Assembly: GCF_009770985.1 (NCBI RefSeq)
Contig: NZ_WSRW01000002.1
Location: forward strand, 124,001-188,000
Reading direction: 5' to 3'
Length of the DNA stretch: 64,000 nt
DNA from: Mucilaginibacter lacusdianchii
Lineage (GTDB): Bacteria; Bacteroidota; Bacteroidia; Sphingobacteriales; Sphingobacteriaceae
A program made the position numbers and the translations under genes. Under the pieces are notes generated by a model. That model had not been told where the DNA came from, did no database searches, and saw only the letters and a program-made list of their open reading frames with translations. This document shows, piece after piece, positions 53,521-62,025 of this stretch. Within the stretch, counting starts at the first letter, position 1, and each line of letters starts with the position of its first letter.

Positions 53521-54850
53521 TTAAAATTTTATTTGATTGTATTCTCCACAAAATTGCATTGGGTAATACTGTAAAAACCATTGCAATGGTTACGCCCGAA
53601 GGCCCAAATCCCAGCGTTTTAGAAAAAAGGTAAGACAACGGTATGGTAGTGATTATTGATAAGATGGCCATGTACAACTGCAATCTTATCTTTCCGGAGC
53701 CATTGATAAACATATTATAAGGCGCCGATGACAGGTTAATAATGACGTATAGGGCCAGCGCGATTTTCATGGAAAGCGGAATAACAACCGCATTGCCTAC
53801 CCACAGATAAACCAGTTTATCGGCTACTAAGGTTGATAGGAAGACGCCAATGATGAGTACCAATGCTATTGTATCTAACTTAGCCAGAGTTTTTCGAATC
53901 CAGTCAAAGTCGCGTTTCACATAAGCCTCTGTAAAGGGTGTCCAAAAGGTATAAGTAATGATGCTGTTGATAAGCAGTGCAATGGTAAAATACTTGAAGG
54001 CGATATTATAAACCGTAACCTGCGCCGGGCCAAAAAGCTGGGTAAGAATAATATTGTCTGTTGAAAATACTACCAGTATAGACATTTGAATCACAAAAAA
54101 CTGTAACCCAAGGCCCAACAAATCTTTAGCATATTTAAAATCTACATGCTTAATGGCAGGTTTAATATGCTTGTATTTAGTATTAAACAACAGCAAGTTG
54201 AATAGTATGAGTATGATCAGCGGAGCAGCACTTAAAACCATAGCCGCCCAAAACAAAGAGCCGGTAGTGGTTTTGGTTAAGATGTAAATGGCAATAAAAG
54301 ATAATGTACTGCCCAACGGTCCCATCAAATTGTTTAATGCCGGACTTTGATTAGCGTAAATGACTACGCTGATTAGGTTGAAAATAAACCTTAAACAGAA
54401 GAATATAAACACATATAACACTAACGACCGAAGCTCACTTCCTAAGCTTGCAGAAGTATTGAGTATGGATGCCCAGTGTAAGAAAGGGTTAATCAGGCAA
54501 AAAATAATTATGAAACCTGTAAATATGGTAGCTACAAAAGCATAAGCGGTGCTGATATAGGTTTTGCATAATGCAGTATTATTTTGTGCCAACGCCTCGG
54601 CTAACTTATTTCTGAGGCCATGACCAATGCCGATATCAAAAAAGTTGAACCACTCTAATAGTGATGCCAGCGTAAGCCATATACCATAATGAAATTTATC
54701 AAGATAATGCAGTGTAAGTGGTACTAAGGCAAACTGAATAACAACCGAGTAGCCTTTTATCAAAAAGGAATACAATATGTTTTTTCCAGCCCGGATGGTT
54801 CTGTCATTATCGCCCAGTATCTTACGGGAGATTTTGTTAACTAATATCAC
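53489..54850 (-). CDS. Wzx-like polysaccharide flippase (MATE/MOP superfamily)
   Basis: A 453-residue protein with about twelve transmembrane helices. The N-terminal part NILYSFLIKGYSVVIQFALV, then HYLDKFHYGIWLTLASLLEW and FFDIGIGHGLRNKLAEALAQ, is typical of MOP polysaccharide exporters. It moves the lipid-linked repeat across the inner membrane for polymerisation by Wzy. The start is a GTG at 54850 (ILVNKISRKILGDND follows). It overlaps the polymerase gene by 32 bases. A 244-base gap upstream separates it from the OmpA-like gene and holds a short hairpin. Confidence 0.87.
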   Translation of the reverse strand: MILVNKISRKILGDNDRTIRAGKNILYSFLIKGYSVVIQFALVPLTLHYLDKFHYGIWLTLASLLEWFNFFDIGIGHGLRNKLAEALAQNNTALCKTYISTAYAFVATIFTGFIIIFCLINPFLHWASILNTSASLGSELRSLVLYVFIFFCLRFIFNLISVVIYANQSPALNNLMGPLGSTLSFIAIYILTKTTTGSLFWAAMVLSAAPLIILILFNLLLFNTKYKHIKPAIKHVDFKYAKDLLGLGLQFFVIQMSILVVFSTDNIILTQLFGPAQVTVYNIAFKYFTIALLINSIITYTFWTPFTEAYVKRDFDWIRKTLAKLDTIALVLIIGVFLSTLVADKLVYLWVGNAVVIPLSMKIALALYVIINLSSAPYNMFINGSGKIRLQLYMAILSIITTIPLSYLFSKTLGFGPSGVTIAMVFTVLPNAILWRIQSNKILNGTAANVWNK

Positions 54851-54945
54851 GCAAATAGTAAAAAATGGTGTAAAATTGAATTGAACTGCAGGTATTAATA
54901 AGTAACTTCTAAAGGATTGTGTTATGCAATATTTAACTACCTATT

Positions 54946-54970
54946 GATCCGATAGGTAGTCTGTATGCTA
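54946..54970. repeat. 9-bp hairpin upstream of flippase gene
   Basis: ACTACCTAT (54946-54954) and ATAGGTAGT (54962-54970) are exact reverse complements around a 7-base loop. It lies 96 bases upstream of the flippase start; there is no T-run, so it may be a regulatory site or leader structure. Confidence 0.35.
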
Positions 54971-55094
54971 GTTAACCCTATTCGGAACATGTAAGCCTAT
55001 AAGTCTTGCAGCTCACGTAATTATTATATTCAGTAATCTTAATGACTTTTCTATTATACCTTTTAAGCATCTGTATATAGCAGTGTATTATAGG

Positions 55095-55592
55095 TTATAA
55101 AAAAGTCAGTTCAACCCTTCTGTTCTTTTGCCTGCCAGTTTTGGATTGATTTGATGCAATAGGCTTGGTATCGCCAAACTCTACAGAAGCAATATTAGCC
55201 TCCTGTGCCCCTGCTTTTACTAAATAAGCTTTAACAGCGTCTGCTCTTTTTTTCGATAAATGCCAATTGTACACGTATGGACCTTTATTGTCGGCATGGC
55301 CAGATAGCTGAATAGAGCCGTTGTTTTCGACTAAAAGTTTGGCTACCCGATCGAGTTCCGGGTAAGATGACGCACGAACGGAATTGGAGTTAAAATTAAA
55401 CTCTACGTTTTTTAAGGCTATATCTTTCAAGTCCACTTTGGGAGATGGACGTTTTGTAGTGCCGACATTCAACTTAGCCGGCTTACTTCCTTTATTTGCT
55501 TTGACAGATAAAGGGGCAAAAATAAATCCGGATAAACCTACAAACAGGCCAACGCTTAGCGCTGCCGCCCTGATTAAATGAACTGTTTTCAT
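55095..55592 (-). CDS. OmpA-like peptidoglycan-binding protein
   Basis: A 165-residue exported protein: signal peptide (about 1-32, ending PLSVKA), a short linker, then a C-terminal OmpA domain (about 60-165). The domain has VEFNFNSNSVRASSYPELDR, IQLSGHADNKGPYVYNWHLS, KKRADAVKAYL and the final KNRRVELTFL. The conserved aspartate and arginine that hold diaminopimelate are present (GHAD and NRR). It would anchor the envelope to peptidoglycan. It lies inside the polysaccharide locus and may connect the export machinery with the cell wall, which is inference. Confidence 0.9.
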   Translation of the reverse strand: MKTVHLIRAAALSVGLFVGLSGFIFAPLSVKANKGSKPAKLNVGTTKRPSPKVDLKDIALKNVEFNFNSNSVRASSYPELDRVAKLLVENNGSIQLSGHADNKGPYVYNWHLSKKRADAVKAYLVKAGAQEANIASVEFGDTKPIASNQSKTGRQKNRRVELTFL

Positions 55593-55792
55593 AATATTAC
55601 TGGTTGATGATTAACAACTCCGAATCAGTAATAGTTAACGTATTATCAGGATGAGCAATTGGTATAAGCTAATACAGAGCTATTTTTACAGCTCTATATA
55701 TAACTTTCACGGCATGTCTTTTATGTCAGGATCGGGAAAAGAAAAACGTATTTTAACGAAAGGTAACTATAAATTCCTTTACGTGCAAATTA

Positions 55793-57955
55793 TTAAACCT
55801 TTGACTCATTAAACAACAACAATGGATTTTTGATTTGATTATTTTTAGAAAAAGTTTCAAACGTTTGAATAAGAGACCATTTTGCTAGTTTAGTATCGAC
55901 AATATTAATACAGCTATCACATTCTATAAGCGTTTTATTGTTGTTAATTTGTGTAAAGGTGAGCACCTCTATAATTATATAATCAAACTGCTGCTTTACT
56001 TGCTGCAGTAGCACTTGGAATCTTTCGTTTGCAAACAAATCGTCTTCATCTGCCGCCGTTTTCCCTGCTCCAATAACAAATAAGTTTGTGGCAACATCTG
56101 TTTTTTGAATACTCTCGGACACACTTATTCCAATATCTTCTATATAGTCGGCAAGGCCCCAAGTAATTGATTGGGCGGTAATATCTATAGTATTAATTTG
56201 TCCAACTTGTGCGTTAACCAGTAATACTTTCTTACCAGTTTGTGCTACGCAATGAGCCAGGTTGGCACTTATTAATGCTTTTCCGCTACTTTTTGCATCA
56301 GAGCTAATTATAACGACTTTACCTTCTTTATCATTCTTATCTAATATACTCAATACTTTTCGGGCGATAGCTGACATCTGGTAACCATTTTGCGGATTTT
56401 TTCCCGCAGATATATCACCCCAGCGCGGAAGATCATGCACCATACCCAATACAGGAATAGAGGTAAACCTTTGTATCGTAGCTATGTCAAGCTTTGTGTG
56501 CTTTTTTGCTGTTAAAAGTGCAATAATCAATGGCAATATGATAAGTAAAGCCAACCCTAAACCACCATATAAAAATCGATAATAATATGACTTACTCACA
56601 GTAACTATCAAATTGGCACTCTGTTTATTTAGCTGATCAATAAGCTTCTTATTGGCCAGAACATTTTCACGCTGTGCCACTAAATACAGATAGAGTCTCA
56701 CCTTGGCTTGATAATCTTGCGCATACTTGTTAGCATCCAGCTTTGTCTTAATTGGAATGCTCTTTTGCAGATTGCCGTGGTTGATGAATTTGTTGTAAAA
56801 ACGCTGATCAGCATTAATCTTTCTTAAAATCAATTGAGTTAGAGCAATGATCGTGTTTTCAGTACTTTTAACCTTAGCCGAAGTAGCTGGCTCAGTTTTT
56901 AACGCCTGTTGTTTTTCAAACTGGTTTGTATTATATCTGATGATGAGATTATTTAAACTATCATCTAACAACTTATAAGCACTCGGCAACAGCGAAAATT
57001 GTTTAGGGGAGTTATTTAAGTAAGGCTTTAGTATTTGTAATACAGATAGCTGTTTCTTTGCCTCCTTATAATTCAGCTTTTTTGAATTGTTCTTGGCAGC
57101 AACAGGTTTAGCTGTATAGGTATCCTTAAGTTTGCTATTTTGCGCTAACTCTTCTTTTAAAGCTTTAATTTGCTTATCAATATCTAACAGGGCTTTTCTA
57201 TCTTCAGCATAATTGACGTTGGCAAGCAAAAATTGATGGTAAATGGCTTGTAAGATATGACTAGCCTTTAGCGGATTTACATCTTTGATAGATAAATTTG
57301 CCACACTGGTATCGGCACTTGCTGGCTGCACTTCCATTTTTTTTACCACATCATCTGTAAATTTATTTCGGCTGTCAACTTGTAAAAACAAATTTTGTGA
57401 ACCGCCCACCTTTTTCGGCTTATTTGAAACAGCAAACGCTAAGTCACTTGATTCGACAAGTTGACCATATGAATAGATTTTGGAATTGCCATCATCGTCA
57501 ACCAATACAAAATTTGAGTGATTAATTGGCTTAAACTGGTAAGTTCGGTTAGTATTAAGATCGTTCCTTAAAATCTTAATCTCAATTGGTACTTGATCCT
57601 CATAAAGTTCCTGACTTTTGTGTAGCCGGTTTTGTTTATAAAAGTTTACTTGAAATCTGTCGTCGCTTGCTAAGTGGCTTATTAAGATTTTAGACTTCAA
57701 TAAACTTAAACTTTGTTGTTTTGATGTTGCACCTGATATTTTATTAACAGTGGTAGAATCGCGCAACTTATCAATACTGCTTAATATAGTGCTTACCGGA
57801 ATGTTAGCAGAAACAATATACAATGGCGGTTGCCAGTAAATGCCATAAAGAGACATCAGTACCGCCAAACCCACAACAATTAAACCAATTTTGCTTTTGA
57901 ATATCGATTTATATCTACCAGCTAATTGTTTTAAAAAGGGATTTGAAGACGACAT
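55793..57955 (-). CDS. Wzz/Wzc-like chain-length protein with degenerate kinase domain
   Basis: A 720-residue polysaccharide co-polymerase homolog. Helices at about 20-40 (IGLIVVGLAVLMSLYGIYW) and 460-485 (YGGLGLALLIILPLIIALL) flank a periplasmic coiled-coil region. The C-terminal domain has the BY-kinase fold, but Walker A reads SSDAKSSGKALISANLA, where GEGKT/S is expected: the lysine is followed by alanine, not threonine or serine. Walker A' reads LLVNAQVGQ in place of LLVDADxR. No tyrosine cluster ends the chain (LLLFNESKV). It is therefore probably catalytically dead and may act as a partner of the active Wzc-like protein at 40661-43012. It is the first gene of the locus. Confidence 0.82.
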   Translation of the reverse strand: MSSSNPFLKQLAGRYKSIFKSKIGLIVVGLAVLMSLYGIYWQPPLYIVSANIPVSTILSSIDKLRDSTTVNKISGATSKQQSLSLLKSKILISHLASDDRFQVNFYKQNRLHKSQELYEDQVPIEIKILRNDLNTNRTYQFKPINHSNFVLVDDDGNSKIYSYGQLVESSDLAFAVSNKPKKVGGSQNLFLQVDSRNKFTDDVVKKMEVQPASADTSVANLSIKDVNPLKASHILQAIYHQFLLANVNYAEDRKALLDIDKQIKALKEELAQNSKLKDTYTAKPVAAKNNSKKLNYKEAKKQLSVLQILKPYLNNSPKQFSLLPSAYKLLDDSLNNLIIRYNTNQFEKQQALKTEPATSAKVKSTENTIIALTQLILRKINADQRFYNKFINHGNLQKSIPIKTKLDANKYAQDYQAKVRLYLYLVAQRENVLANKKLIDQLNKQSANLIVTVSKSYYYRFLYGGLGLALLIILPLIIALLTAKKHTKLDIATIQRFTSIPVLGMVHDLPRWGDISAGKNPQNGYQMSAIARKVLSILDKNDKEGKVVIISSDAKSSGKALISANLAHCVAQTGKKVLLVNAQVGQINTIDITAQSITWGLADYIEDIGISVSESIQKTDVATNLFVIGAGKTAADEDDLFANERFQVLLQQVKQQFDYIIIEVLTFTQINNNKTLIECDSCINIVDTKLAKWSLIQTFETFSKNNQIKNPLLLFNESKV

Positions 57956-58189
57956 TTAGATTGAAATATTAGGAACGTAAAGTGTTATAATATACTTTTG
58001 TGAACCAATGTGAAAATATGAGAATCAACGCATTGTCAATCAGTATACTTAGGCAAAAGTACATATTGTAAGCAATATGTTTTTTACCAGATTTTTTCAC
58101 AACAGTTTGCTTTAAGCTATCGTATACATATTAAGTTAAATCAAATAAGCTTAAAGACTTCTCATTTGGCCACAAGCCTTTTTATTAAC

Positions 58190-58528
58190 ATGAAAGATAC
58201 TTCTGATATAACATGCTGCACTAAATGCAAATGTGACGATAAAATTGTTGCTAAACATGCATTACTGACCCGCGCGGTTGTTCTATTTACTTCCGCAATA
58301 GCTACTTACATTGTAGCTGTTTTGGCTTTTTGCGTAAAACACTATAATGCATCTGCTATACTGTTTGCCGTTGGGTTAATACCATTCACATACGGCATCT
58401 CGTATTACATTAAGTTTAAAACGTTTAAAGAAACAGGTTGCATTTGCAGAAATAAACGCCAAGTTTCTGATGATGAGAACAACGCTGTTAACCGTCAAAA
58501 ACTCCCTTTCACAGCAGTTGAGGTATAA
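58190..58528 (+). CDS. Small two-helix membrane protein with cysteine clusters
   Basis: A 112-residue protein from the ATG at 58190 (a TTG at 58166 is less likely). The N-terminus has DITCCTKCKCDDK (cysteines at 9, 10, 13 and 15); two hydrophobic segments (about 27-50 and 55-75) form a hairpin. A second cysteine pair lies in KETGCICRNKR. Both clusters are on the same side, so they could together bind a metal or form disulfides. I recognise no family. It is divergent from the first gene of the exopolysaccharide locus and followed by two terminators. Confidence 0.6.
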   Translation: MKDTSDITCCTKCKCDDKIVAKHALLTRAVVLFTSAIATYIVAVLAFCVKHYNASAILFAVGLIPFTYGISYYIKFKTFKETGCICRNKRQVSDDENNAVNRQKLPFTAVEV

Positions 58529-58529
58529 A

Positions 58530-58560
58530 TATAATTAGCCTTTTTTAAAGGCTAATTATA
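58530..58560. terminator. Terminator after small membrane protein gene
   Basis: TATAATTAGCCTT (58530-58542) pairs with AAGGCTAATTATA (58548-58560), 13 bp with a 5-base loop. It begins 2 bases after the stop codon. Confidence 0.6.
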
Positions 58561-58628
58561 TTTCGATATTACGGTTGCATCGCAGTCATTAACTGACATC
58601 ATAAGTCGTAATTAGATACTTTCTAATA

Positions 58629-58680
58629 AAAAAAGCCTGCTGGGTACATATTTAAGATTATGTACCCAGCAGGCTTTTTT
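58629..58680. terminator. Perfect 22-bp bidirectional terminator
   Basis: Arms 58629-58650 and 58659-58680 are exact reverse complements (core GCCTGCTGGGTACATA) with an 8-base loop, A-run before and T-run after. It lies 18 bases from the stop of the convergent lyase gene and insulates it from the plus-strand gene. Confidence 0.88.
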
Positions 58681-58697
58681 ATTGGAACAACTTTAGT

Positions 58698-59603
58698 TTA
58701 ATTATCCAGATTGGCAGGTGCTACCTGTTTGAAGCTGTTACCTACTTTATGGTTAGCAAAATACACCTGAACACGATCTACATTAGTCTTTCTGGTTGCA
58801 TCTGTAAATGTGTGCGTGCGGTCATAATAGCAAGCTAACTTGTGGTATTGCGGGCCGGCAAAATTAGCGGCCGTGATAGTTGGCATGTTGGTTAATGGCA
58901 ATATTTCTGTATATTTGGCATTACCCTGTTCACGTAAATACACTTGGGCTTTACCTACTGTGGCGTCTTGGCTCAACACTTCATGATATACAAAATCATA
59001 CCAAACGCCGGCCTTCATCGGTTTACGCCATTTGGTACCGCCGTTATAGTCGATAATGATATTGCTTTCCTGGATACCTAATCTAAATGGCGAGCTTCCT
59101 TTATAAGGAGCGCCGTACAATTCAGAAAAAGTTAAAAAGTAAGTCCAGATGGTCTTAGGGAAGTAAACAGAAAAACCAATCCAAACATCCTGACCTTCGG
59201 TATACTGCATAGGTGTTTGCACCTGTGCGCGGGGATTGTTAGTAACGTTACCGGTTTGATCGGGTTTTACATCCATCAGCATCACTTTTCTTTTAGCACC
59301 ATAAACCGGATCGCCAACCACTTTAATCAAATCAGGATTGATAATCATAGAAGTGAAAGCTGTGTTGGTTTTGTTATAGGCTGATAGACAACCACGATCA
59401 TCCAACCCAGCATCAAAAAATTTCACATTACCTGCTTGACTAAATGAAGTTGAAGCCAAAGAGGTAGTGTCCGCAATTTGACTTGCAGAAAAGTTAGGGG
59501 CATCGGCCAAAGGGACTTCGGCCGAGTCTTTTTTACACGAAATAAAATTCAACGACAACAAGAGTAACCATACCATTGTGTACAATTTTTGCAAATAGTT
59601 CAT
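58698..59603 (-). CDS. Polysaccharide lyase-like lipoprotein (heparin lyase I-type, PF14099)
   Basis: A 301-residue exported lipoprotein with signal peptide ending LNFISC (cysteine about 23). The mature protein forms a jelly-roll: TEGQDVWIGFSVYFPKT, FSELYGAPYKGSSPFRLGI, GTKWRKPMKAGVWYDFVYHEVLS and YHKLACYYDRTHTF resemble the polysaccharide lyase family of PF14099, including glucuronan and heparin lyase types. Catalytic residues cannot be assigned safely by eye. It lies between the exopolysaccharide locus and the acylation genes, so it may trim or release the polymer. It is alone on the minus strand here. Confidence 0.75.
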   Translation of the reverse strand: MNYLQKLYTMVWLLLLSLNFISCKKDSAEVPLADAPNFSASQIADTTSLASTSFSQAGNVKFFDAGLDDRGCLSAYNKTNTAFTSMIINPDLIKVVGDPVYGAKRKVMLMDVKPDQTGNVTNNPRAQVQTPMQYTEGQDVWIGFSVYFPKTIWTYFLTFSELYGAPYKGSSPFRLGIQESNIIIDYNGGTKWRKPMKAGVWYDFVYHEVLSQDATVGKAQVYLREQGNAKYTEILPLTNMPTITAANFAGPQYHKLACYYDRTHTFTDATRKTNVDRVQVYFANHKVGNSFKQVAPANLDN

Positions 59604-59956
59604 TAATTAATTAGGGCTTTAAATACAAGAGCTTTTACGAATAAGTTCAATATTTGTTGCCTTTAACTTAATTAAATCCCTTTAAGCGTTAAAAATGAGG
59701 TATTAAAAGTTTAAACACTTTTTACCGTAATTAATTGGTTCAAGATAGAAAATTACTTATGTGAAATATTGTACAATTAAGTAACGTTTCTATACAGTTT
59801 ATAATTATTCCTTTTAAATTAAAAATCCTTGCTACAACTTTAGGCCATTATTTAATTCTTGCAGTTCATTAATCAAATAAATATTAAACTGATACTTATA
59901 TGTTAAGCCTTCTTGATTCAACGAATATAAATAGCAGGCCTACCAAAACCTTGTAA
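59604..59956. other. Divergent AT-rich intergenic region
   Basis: About 350 bases between the lyase gene (minus) and the FkbH-like gene (plus) hold no supported frame. Both promoters should be here. No exact TAnnTTTG box was found; AATATTTG on the plus strand at about 59649 is one base off. Confidence 0.3.
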
Positions 59957-61684
59957 ATGACAAAAGATTTTAGCGTTTTAAAGAAAAATCTTAAAAAAGA
60001 TTTTTCGGGTTTAAAGGAAGTTAAAGTAGCTCTTTTAGGCGATACCGCAACTCAATTCTTAGTGCAGGGCATTCGTGCCACCGGCTTTGATTACGGCTTT
60101 GATTTACAAATTTATGAGGCTGATTTTAATCAAATAGAACAAGAAGTATTTGATCCGTCATCAAACTTATATGCTTATCAGCCTGATGTAGTCATTATTT
60201 TTAAATCATCACATAAACTGCTATCGCAATACAATAAGTTATCCGCAAACAAGTACAACAATCTGGCTGGTAATGAGTTGATGACCATTGAAAGCCTTAT
60301 CACACAAATTACCAAAAGAATAAATTCAAATATTATATTCTTTAATTATCCCGAGATTAATGATAGCGTGTTTGGCAATTACGCCAACAAATCCGCAACA
60401 TCGTTTCTGTATCAACTTCGTAAGCTTAACTACGAACTGATGAATTTGGCCATCAAATATCCAAACTTCCATTTGCTTGACATTTCGGCGTTACAAAGCC
60501 AACTAAGCAAGTCAGTGCTCTTTCACCCCTCAGTTTATATTAACTCTGATATGGTGCTGAGTATTGCCGGCTTACCCTATGTGGCAGCACGTACGCTTGA
60601 TTTGATAGGCGCTATGTATGGCAAATTCATTAAGTGCGTTGTTTTGGATTTAGACAATACCTTATGGGGCGGCATCATTGGCGATGATGGCTTAGAAAAC
60701 ATACAGCTAGGCTCATTGGGTATTGGCAAAGCGTTTACCGAGTTTCAATACTGGTTAAAGAAATTAAAAAACAGAGGAATTATCTTAACGGTTTGCAGTA
60801 AAAACACCGAGCACGTTGCTAAAGAACCTTTTGAAAGGCATCCGGATATGGTGCTGCACCTGGATGACATTGCGGTTTTTGTGGCCAACTGGGATAACAA
60901 GGCCGACAATATTCATCTTATTCAAAAAACACTGAATATAGGCTTTGATTCGATGGTGTTTTTAGATGACAATCCATTTGAAAGAAATCTGGTTAAAGAG
61001 AGTATCCCACAGCTATGCGTACCGGAACTACCCGAAGACCCGGCAGAGTATTTAGAATACCTATACACCTTAAATTTATTTGAAACGGTGTCCGTATCAG
61101 CCGAAGATGCGGAACGAACCAAGCAATACCAGATTGAAGCGCAGCGAACAGCCATACAGCAAAGTTTTGTAAATGAAGATGATTATCTGAAAAGTTTAAA
61201 TATGCTTTCGCTGGTAGAGCCCTTTAATAAATTTAACACACCAAGGGTTGCACAACTTACACAGCGCTCAAACCAGTTTAATTTACGAACCATACGCTAC
61301 AACGAAGCAGAGGTAGAAGCCCTGACTCAGTCACATACGGCTTTTACGTTTTCATTTACGCTTGAAGATAAATTTGGTGATAACGGCCTTATCTGTGTCA
61401 TTATATTAAAAAAGGAAGATGAAGACACACTGTTTATTGACACCTGGTGTATGAGCTGCCGTGTGTTGAAACGAAAAATGGAGCATTTTACGCTCAACAC
61501 CATTGTTGATTGTGCACGGCTAAAAGGGTTTGCCTATATTAAAGGAGAGTATTTACCAACGGCCAAAAACGCGATGGTTAAAGACCATTATGCTAATCTC
61601 GGCTTTGAACAATGCAACGGCCACTGGCTGTTAAACATTTCCCAATATCAAAACAAAGACTGCTTTATTAAAAACAAAAACTAG
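59957..61684 (+). CDS. FkbH-like HAD-IIIC family enzyme
   Basis: A 575-residue FkbH-type protein. The N-terminal SGNH-like domain (about 15-215, KVALLGDTATQFLVQGIRAT) precedes a HAD phosphatase domain (from about 222: KCVVLDLDNTLWGGIIGDDG, ILTVCSKNTEHVA, MVFLDDNPFERNLVKES). A C-terminal GNAT-like region (about 460-565: DKFGDNGLICVIIL, FIDTWCMSCRVLKRKME) completes it. FkbH enzymes of polyketide pathways dephosphorylate 1,3-bisphosphoglycerate and load glyceryl on a carrier protein. Here the carrier gene starts 3 bases downstream and no polyketide genes occur. It probably charges the carrier with glyceryl or a derived acyl group for the MBOAT protein; the acyl group is inference. Confidence 0.9.
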   Translation: MTKDFSVLKKNLKKDFSGLKEVKVALLGDTATQFLVQGIRATGFDYGFDLQIYEADFNQIEQEVFDPSSNLYAYQPDVVIIFKSSHKLLSQYNKLSANKYNNLAGNELMTIESLITQITKRINSNIIFFNYPEINDSVFGNYANKSATSFLYQLRKLNYELMNLAIKYPNFHLLDISALQSQLSKSVLFHPSVYINSDMVLSIAGLPYVAARTLDLIGAMYGKFIKCVVLDLDNTLWGGIIGDDGLENIQLGSLGIGKAFTEFQYWLKKLKNRGIILTVCSKNTEHVAKEPFERHPDMVLHLDDIAVFVANWDNKADNIHLIQKTLNIGFDSMVFLDDNPFERNLVKESIPQLCVPELPEDPAEYLEYLYTLNLFETVSVSAEDAERTKQYQIEAQRTAIQQSFVNEDDYLKSLNMLSLVEPFNKFNTPRVAQLTQRSNQFNLRTIRYNEAEVEALTQSHTAFTFSFTLEDKFGDNGLICVIILKKEDEDTLFIDTWCMSCRVLKRKMEHFTLNTIVDCARLKGFAYIKGEYLPTAKNAMVKDHYANLGFEQCNGHWLLNISQYQNKDCFIKNKN

Positions 61685-61687
61685 AAT

Positions 61688-61930
61688 ATGGAAAAGAGCG
61701 AAGTATTAGAAAAACTCAACGTGATATTTAAAGACACTTTAGAAAACGATGACCTTTGCATTAATTACGCAACAACAGCTAAAGACGTTGATGAATGGGA
61801 TTCCCTTAACCATATCCAGCTAGTTGTTGACATCGAAAAAAGTTTCAATATCCGCTTTAAATCTACAGAAATTCATAGCTGGAATAACGTTGGCGAAATG
61901 ATAGATTCCATAATGGCTAAGACGCAATAA
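61688..61930 (+). CDS. Acyl carrier protein
   Basis: An 80-residue carrier protein. The phosphopantetheine attachment serine is S39 in DEWDSLNHIQLVVDIEKSF, preceded by an acidic four-helix scaffold. It differs from housekeeping fatty-acid AcpP by the EWDSL motif and by its genetic setting. It starts 3 bases after the FkbH-like gene, giving coupled expression. It most likely carries the acyl group made by the FkbH-like enzyme to the membrane MBOAT enzyme encoded 95 bases downstream. Confidence 0.92.
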   Translation: MEKSEVLEKLNVIFKDTLENDDLCINYATTAKDVDEWDSLNHIQLVVDIEKSFNIRFKSTEIHSWNNVGEMIDSIMAKTQ

Positions 61931-62025
61931 TATTTTGATGGTCCTTATCCGTTTCAAAGCAAGCTCTTGCCACTCGGAGCATTACGACTTTACTGCCCAC
62001 ATACAATTTAAACCGCTACAGCAAT

